The position numbers were made by a program, and so were the translations under genes. The notes under the pieces are model-generated. The model saw only the letters and a program-made list of their open reading frames with translations. It did no database searches and had not been told where the DNA came from. From [Mycobacterium] vasticus (lineage in GTDB: Bacteria > Actinomycetota > Actinomycetes > Mycobacteriales > Mycobacteriaceae): 64,000 bases of DNA. Positions 61,510-64,000 of this stretch are shown one piece after another. Location of the stretch: positions 3,301,601-3,365,600 of the forward strand of contig NZ_CP084028.1 of NCBI RefSeq assembly GCF_020181595.1, given 5' to 3'. The number at the start of each line of letters is the position of its first letter. Positions within the stretch are counted from its first letter, which is position 1.

Positions 61510-63447
61510 ATGCGCAACCGCTACGCCGGAGAACCGTTCAGCACGCCGACGTCGGAGATCGCCGCGGCCCTGGAGCAGGTCAGCATCCCCACCCTGCTGC
61601 TGACGTGTGTACACCTCACCGGCGACGCCCGATTCATCCGCGACTACTGGCAGAACGGGATCTTCCTCAACGAGATCCAGGGGTTCATGTCCGAGGAGGA
61701 CAAGGCCCGGGCCCGCGCCGAAGCCCTGGAGGTGATCGCCGACTACCGCGATCGCGGCTGCCCGCAACCCGAGCCGCTGCCCGCCGACCTGGTCAAGGAG
61801 ATGATGGACTGGGCGGCTTGCGAAGTCGTGCCGGACGCCTACCTGGGCCTGCTCGCCGAGGAACTCGACCTCGAAGGCGTCGACCCGCGCCGACCCGCCG
61901 CGTTGGACCACGCCGTCGCCAAGGACCTGCCGGTGGTGGTGGTCGGCTGCGGCGAATCAGGAGTTTTGGCCGGAATCCGGCTGGCGCAGAGCGGAATTCC
62001 GTTCACCATCATCGAGAAGAACTCCGGCCCCGGTGGAACCTGGTGGGAGAACACCTATCCGGGTGCCCGGGTGGACGTCGCCAACCACTTTTACTGCTTC
62101 AGCTTCGAGCCCAACAACGGCTGGGGCCACTACTTCGCCGAGCAGCCGGAACTGCAGGCGTATTTCACCGACCTGGTCGCCAAACACGATCTGGACCAAC
62201 ACATCCGGTGGAACACCGAGGTCACCGGCGCCACCTGGGATGACGACGACGGGGTCTGGACCCTGAGCATGCGCGGCGCCGATGGCACGGTGTCGGCGAT
62301 CCGGGCACGCGCCGTGATCACCGCGGTCGGCCAGCTGAACCGCCCACATCTGCCCGACATCGAGGGTGCCGAGGACTTCACCGGGCCGTCGTTTCACTCC
62401 GCGGCATGGGATCACAGCGTCGACGTGACCGGCAAGCGGGTGGCATTGATCGGGGCGGGCGCCAGCGGATTCCAGATCGCCCCGGCGATCGCGGAAAAAG
62501 TGGAGCACCTCACGGTGTTTCAGCGCACCGCGCAGTGGATGTTCCCCAACCCGATGTATCACGACGCGGTCGGCGACGGAGTGCGCTGGGCTCTCGAGCA
62601 CCTGCCGTTCTACGCCCGCTGGTACCGCTTCCTGCTGCTGTGGCCCGGAGCCGACAAGGGCCTGGAAGCCGCGCGGGTGGACCCGGACTATCCCGACCAG
62701 GACCACGCCGTGAGCGAGATCAACGCGATGGCCCGAATGATGTTCACCGGGTGGATCACCGATCAGGTCGGCGACGACCAGGAGCTGCTGGCCAAGGTGC
62801 TGCCGGACTATCCCGCGACCGGGAAGCGCACCCTGCAGGACAACGGCACCTGGCTCAAGACGCTCAAACGCGACAATGTCGAACTGAACCGCACTGCGAT
62901 CTGCAGGATCACCCCGCACGGCGTGGAGACCGAGGACGGCGTCCACCACGATGTCGATGTGATCGTGTACGCCACCGGTTTTCGGCACACCGACGTGTTG
63001 GCGCCGATGCAGGTCACCGGCCGCGACGGAACCGACCTGCACGAGCTGTGGGGCAGCCGGCCGTACGCGTACCTGGGAATCACCGTGCCGCAGTTCCCGA
63101 ACTTCTTCCTGATCTACGGCCCCGGCGCGCACCTGGCGCACGGCGGCAGCCTGATCTTCAACTCCGAGTTGGAGATGCGCTACATCGACGCCTGCCTGGC
63201 CCGCCTCGCCGACGAGCGGCTGCACTCCATCGAGCCGACCGCCGAGGCGGCCGCCGAGTGGCATCAGGCCACCCAGGACGCGATCAGAAAGACGGTCTGG
63301 GCGCACCCGGCGATCAAGCACTCCTACTTCAAGAACGCCGACGGTGAGATCCACACCGTGAGCCCGTGGCGGCTCGACGAGTATTGGTCGGCAGTGCGCG
63401 AACCGGACTGGTCGCAGTTCGTCGTCAGGCAGGGAGGCCACCCATGA
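61510..63447 (+). CDS. Baeyer-Villiger monooxygenase, HAPMO-like
   Basis: 645 residues from ATG 61510, which has GGAGAGG 9 nt upstream. An ATG at 61492 would overlap that site. A ~140-residue helical N-terminal extension, typical of 4-hydroxyacetophenone-monooxygenase-like enzymes, precedes the first Rossmann motif GCGESG (146-151). The BVMO fingerprint FTGPSFHSAAWD (290-301) and a second NADPH motif GAGASG (315-320) follow, with TGFRHTDVLAP near the end. It uses FAD, NADPH and O2 to insert oxygen beside a ketone. The next gene, an SDR, overlaps it (ATGA) and may make the ketone. Confidence 0.92.
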   Translation: MRNRYAGEPFSTPTSEIAAALEQVSIPTLLLTCVHLTGDARFIRDYWQNGIFLNEIQGFMSEEDKARARAEALEVIADYRDRGCPQPEPLPADLVKEMMDWAACEVVPDAYLGLLAEELDLEGVDPRRPAALDHAVAKDLPVVVVGCGESGVLAGIRLAQSGIPFTIIEKNSGPGGTWWENTYPGARVDVANHFYCFSFEPNNGWGHYFAEQPELQAYFTDLVAKHDLDQHIRWNTEVTGATWDDDDGVWTLSMRGADGTVSAIRARAVITAVGQLNRPHLPDIEGAEDFTGPSFHSAAWDHSVDVTGKRVALIGAGASGFQIAPAIAEKVEHLTVFQRTAQWMFPNPMYHDAVGDGVRWALEHLPFYARWYRFLLLWPGADKGLEAARVDPDYPDQDHAVSEINAMARMMFTGWITDQVGDDQELLAKVLPDYPATGKRTLQDNGTWLKTLKRDNVELNRTAICRITPHGVETEDGVHHDVDVIVYATGFRHTDVLAPMQVTGRDGTDLHELWGSRPYAYLGITVPQFPNFFLIYGPGAHLAHGGSLIFNSELEMRYIDACLARLADERLHSIEPTAEAAAEWHQATQDAIRKTVWAHPAIKHSYFKNADGEIHTVSPWRLDEYWSAVREPDWSQFVVRQGGHP

Positions 63448-64000
63448 GCGGAGTCGTCGTCACCGGAGCGGCATCCGGGATCGGGCGGGCGTGCGCGCAG
63501 GCGCTGGTCGCCGATGGTCGCCGGGTTGCGTTGTGGGACATCGCACCCGGAGTCACCGACGTCGCCGAGAGTTTGGGGATGCCCGGCGCGGTGGTCGACG
63601 TGTGCGACGACGCCGGCATGTCCGCCGCGGTCGCAGCTGCGGCCGAGGCGCTCGACGGCATCGACGGTCTGGTGCATGCCGCGGGCCGGGTGCTGCCCGA
63701 ACCGGTCGGCGCCTACAGCGGCGAATCCTGGGACGCCGTCATGGATGTCAACCTGCGCGCGCAGGCGATGCTCGTGCAGGTGATGCTGCCGCACCTGGAG
63801 ACCGTCGCGCGGGCCGGCGGCGACCCGGCGGTGGTCGGCATCTCCAGCATCGAAGCGCTGACCGCCAACCCGTTCATCCCGGCCTATTGCGCTTCCAAGG
63901 CAGGCCTTTTGGGGATGACCCGGTCGATGGCCGCACAACTGGGCCCGGCTGGAATCCGGGTCAACGCCGTCTGTCCGGGGTTCATTGCGACCCCGATGCT
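63444..64000 (+). CDS. Short-chain dehydrogenase/reductase (partial, runs off the window)
   Basis: 185 residues visible. ATG 63444 follows GGGAGG and overlaps the monooxygenase stop (ATGA). Classical SDR motifs: VVVTGAASGIGRACAQAL (cofactor), VHAAGR, ISSIEA (catalytic Ser), YCASK (Tyr/Lys) and RVNAVCPGFIATPML at the edge. It would interconvert an alcohol and a ketone, a plausible partner for the Baeyer-Villiger enzyme in degrading a secondary alcohol or cyclic ketone. The C-terminal part is outside the window. Confidence 0.92.
   Translation, partial: MSGVVVTGAASGIGRACAQALVADGRRVALWDIAPGVTDVAESLGMPGAVVDVCDDAGMSAAVAAAAEALDGIDGLVHAAGRVLPEPVGAYSGESWDAVMDVNLRAQAMLVQVMLPHLETVARAGGDPAVVGISSIEALTANPFIPAYCASKAGLLGMTRSMAAQLGPAGIRVNAVCPGFIATPM

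Overview
The window is GC-rich, densely coded mycobacterial chromosome. Fgd1, PknG, GuaB2, GroES, GadB and AcrA1 can be recognised almost residue by residue from their Mycobacterium tuberculosis counterparts. PGRS and PE-PPE domains, a 13E12-type HNH remnant, WhiB3 and a His-tailed GroEL1 point the same way. It is not M. tuberculosis: several genes expected at these loci are missing, and PGRS and PE-PPE domains are carried by Sec-type signal peptides instead of PE/PPE domains. A non-tuberculous species, possibly of the M. terrae type, is my inference.

Layout. (1) 1-9.7 kb: a PGRS gene that has lost its signal-peptide start, an acyl-CoA dehydrogenase and an acyl-CoA ligase, a Gly-rich secreted protein, a phosphodiesterase, a divergent potassium pair (CvrA-like antiporter and TrkA-like protein) and a methyltransferase. 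(2) 9.7-20.2 kb: a block collinear with M. tuberculosis Rv0406c-Rv0417: an MBL-fold hydrolase, fgd1, the pknG-glnH-Rv0412c operon, mutT3, thiE and thiO-thiS-thiG. pta and ackA are missing between fgd1 and pknG. (3) 20.2-22.0 kb: an IS4-family element with a frameshifted transposase, next to a 13E12/HNH fragment. (4) 22-63 kb: a block collinear with Rv3389c-Rv3434c: htdY, lpqD, acrA1, iunH, imuA'-imuB, guaA, beta-phosphoglucomutase and GH65 phosphorylase, choD, guaB3-guaB2, Rv3412, Rv3415c, whiB3, groES-groEL1, the tsaD/rimI/tsaB/tsaE tRNA-modification cluster, alr, gadB, nnrE/D and a rhomboid-like membrane protein. Insertions include a TMEM175-type channel, a vapBC pair, two PE-PPE hydrolases and a secreted PGRS protein. 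sigD-rsdA, cmaA1 and the phytoene/prenyl synthase genes are absent. (5) 59.7-64 kb: tandem PknH-sensor-like membrane proteins, then a HAPMO-like Baeyer-Villiger monooxygenase overlapping an SDR that runs off the window.

Regulatory features read from the sequence: a CIRCE operator before groES, a LexA/SOS box before imuA'B, twin palindromes before vapBC, an intrinsic terminator after groEL1, a hairpin between groES and groEL1, a terminator-like hairpin in the whiB3 leader, and a 15-bp palindrome in a divergent gap. A ~60-bp palindromic element occurs four times. Each copy lies within about 25 bp of a stop codon (thiG, guaA, tsaD, gadB) and in the orientation of the gene it follows.

The most interesting leads are that 3'-end element, the PE-less secreted PGRS/PE-PPE proteins, the IS at a synteny junction, and the TsaB-RimI fusion.
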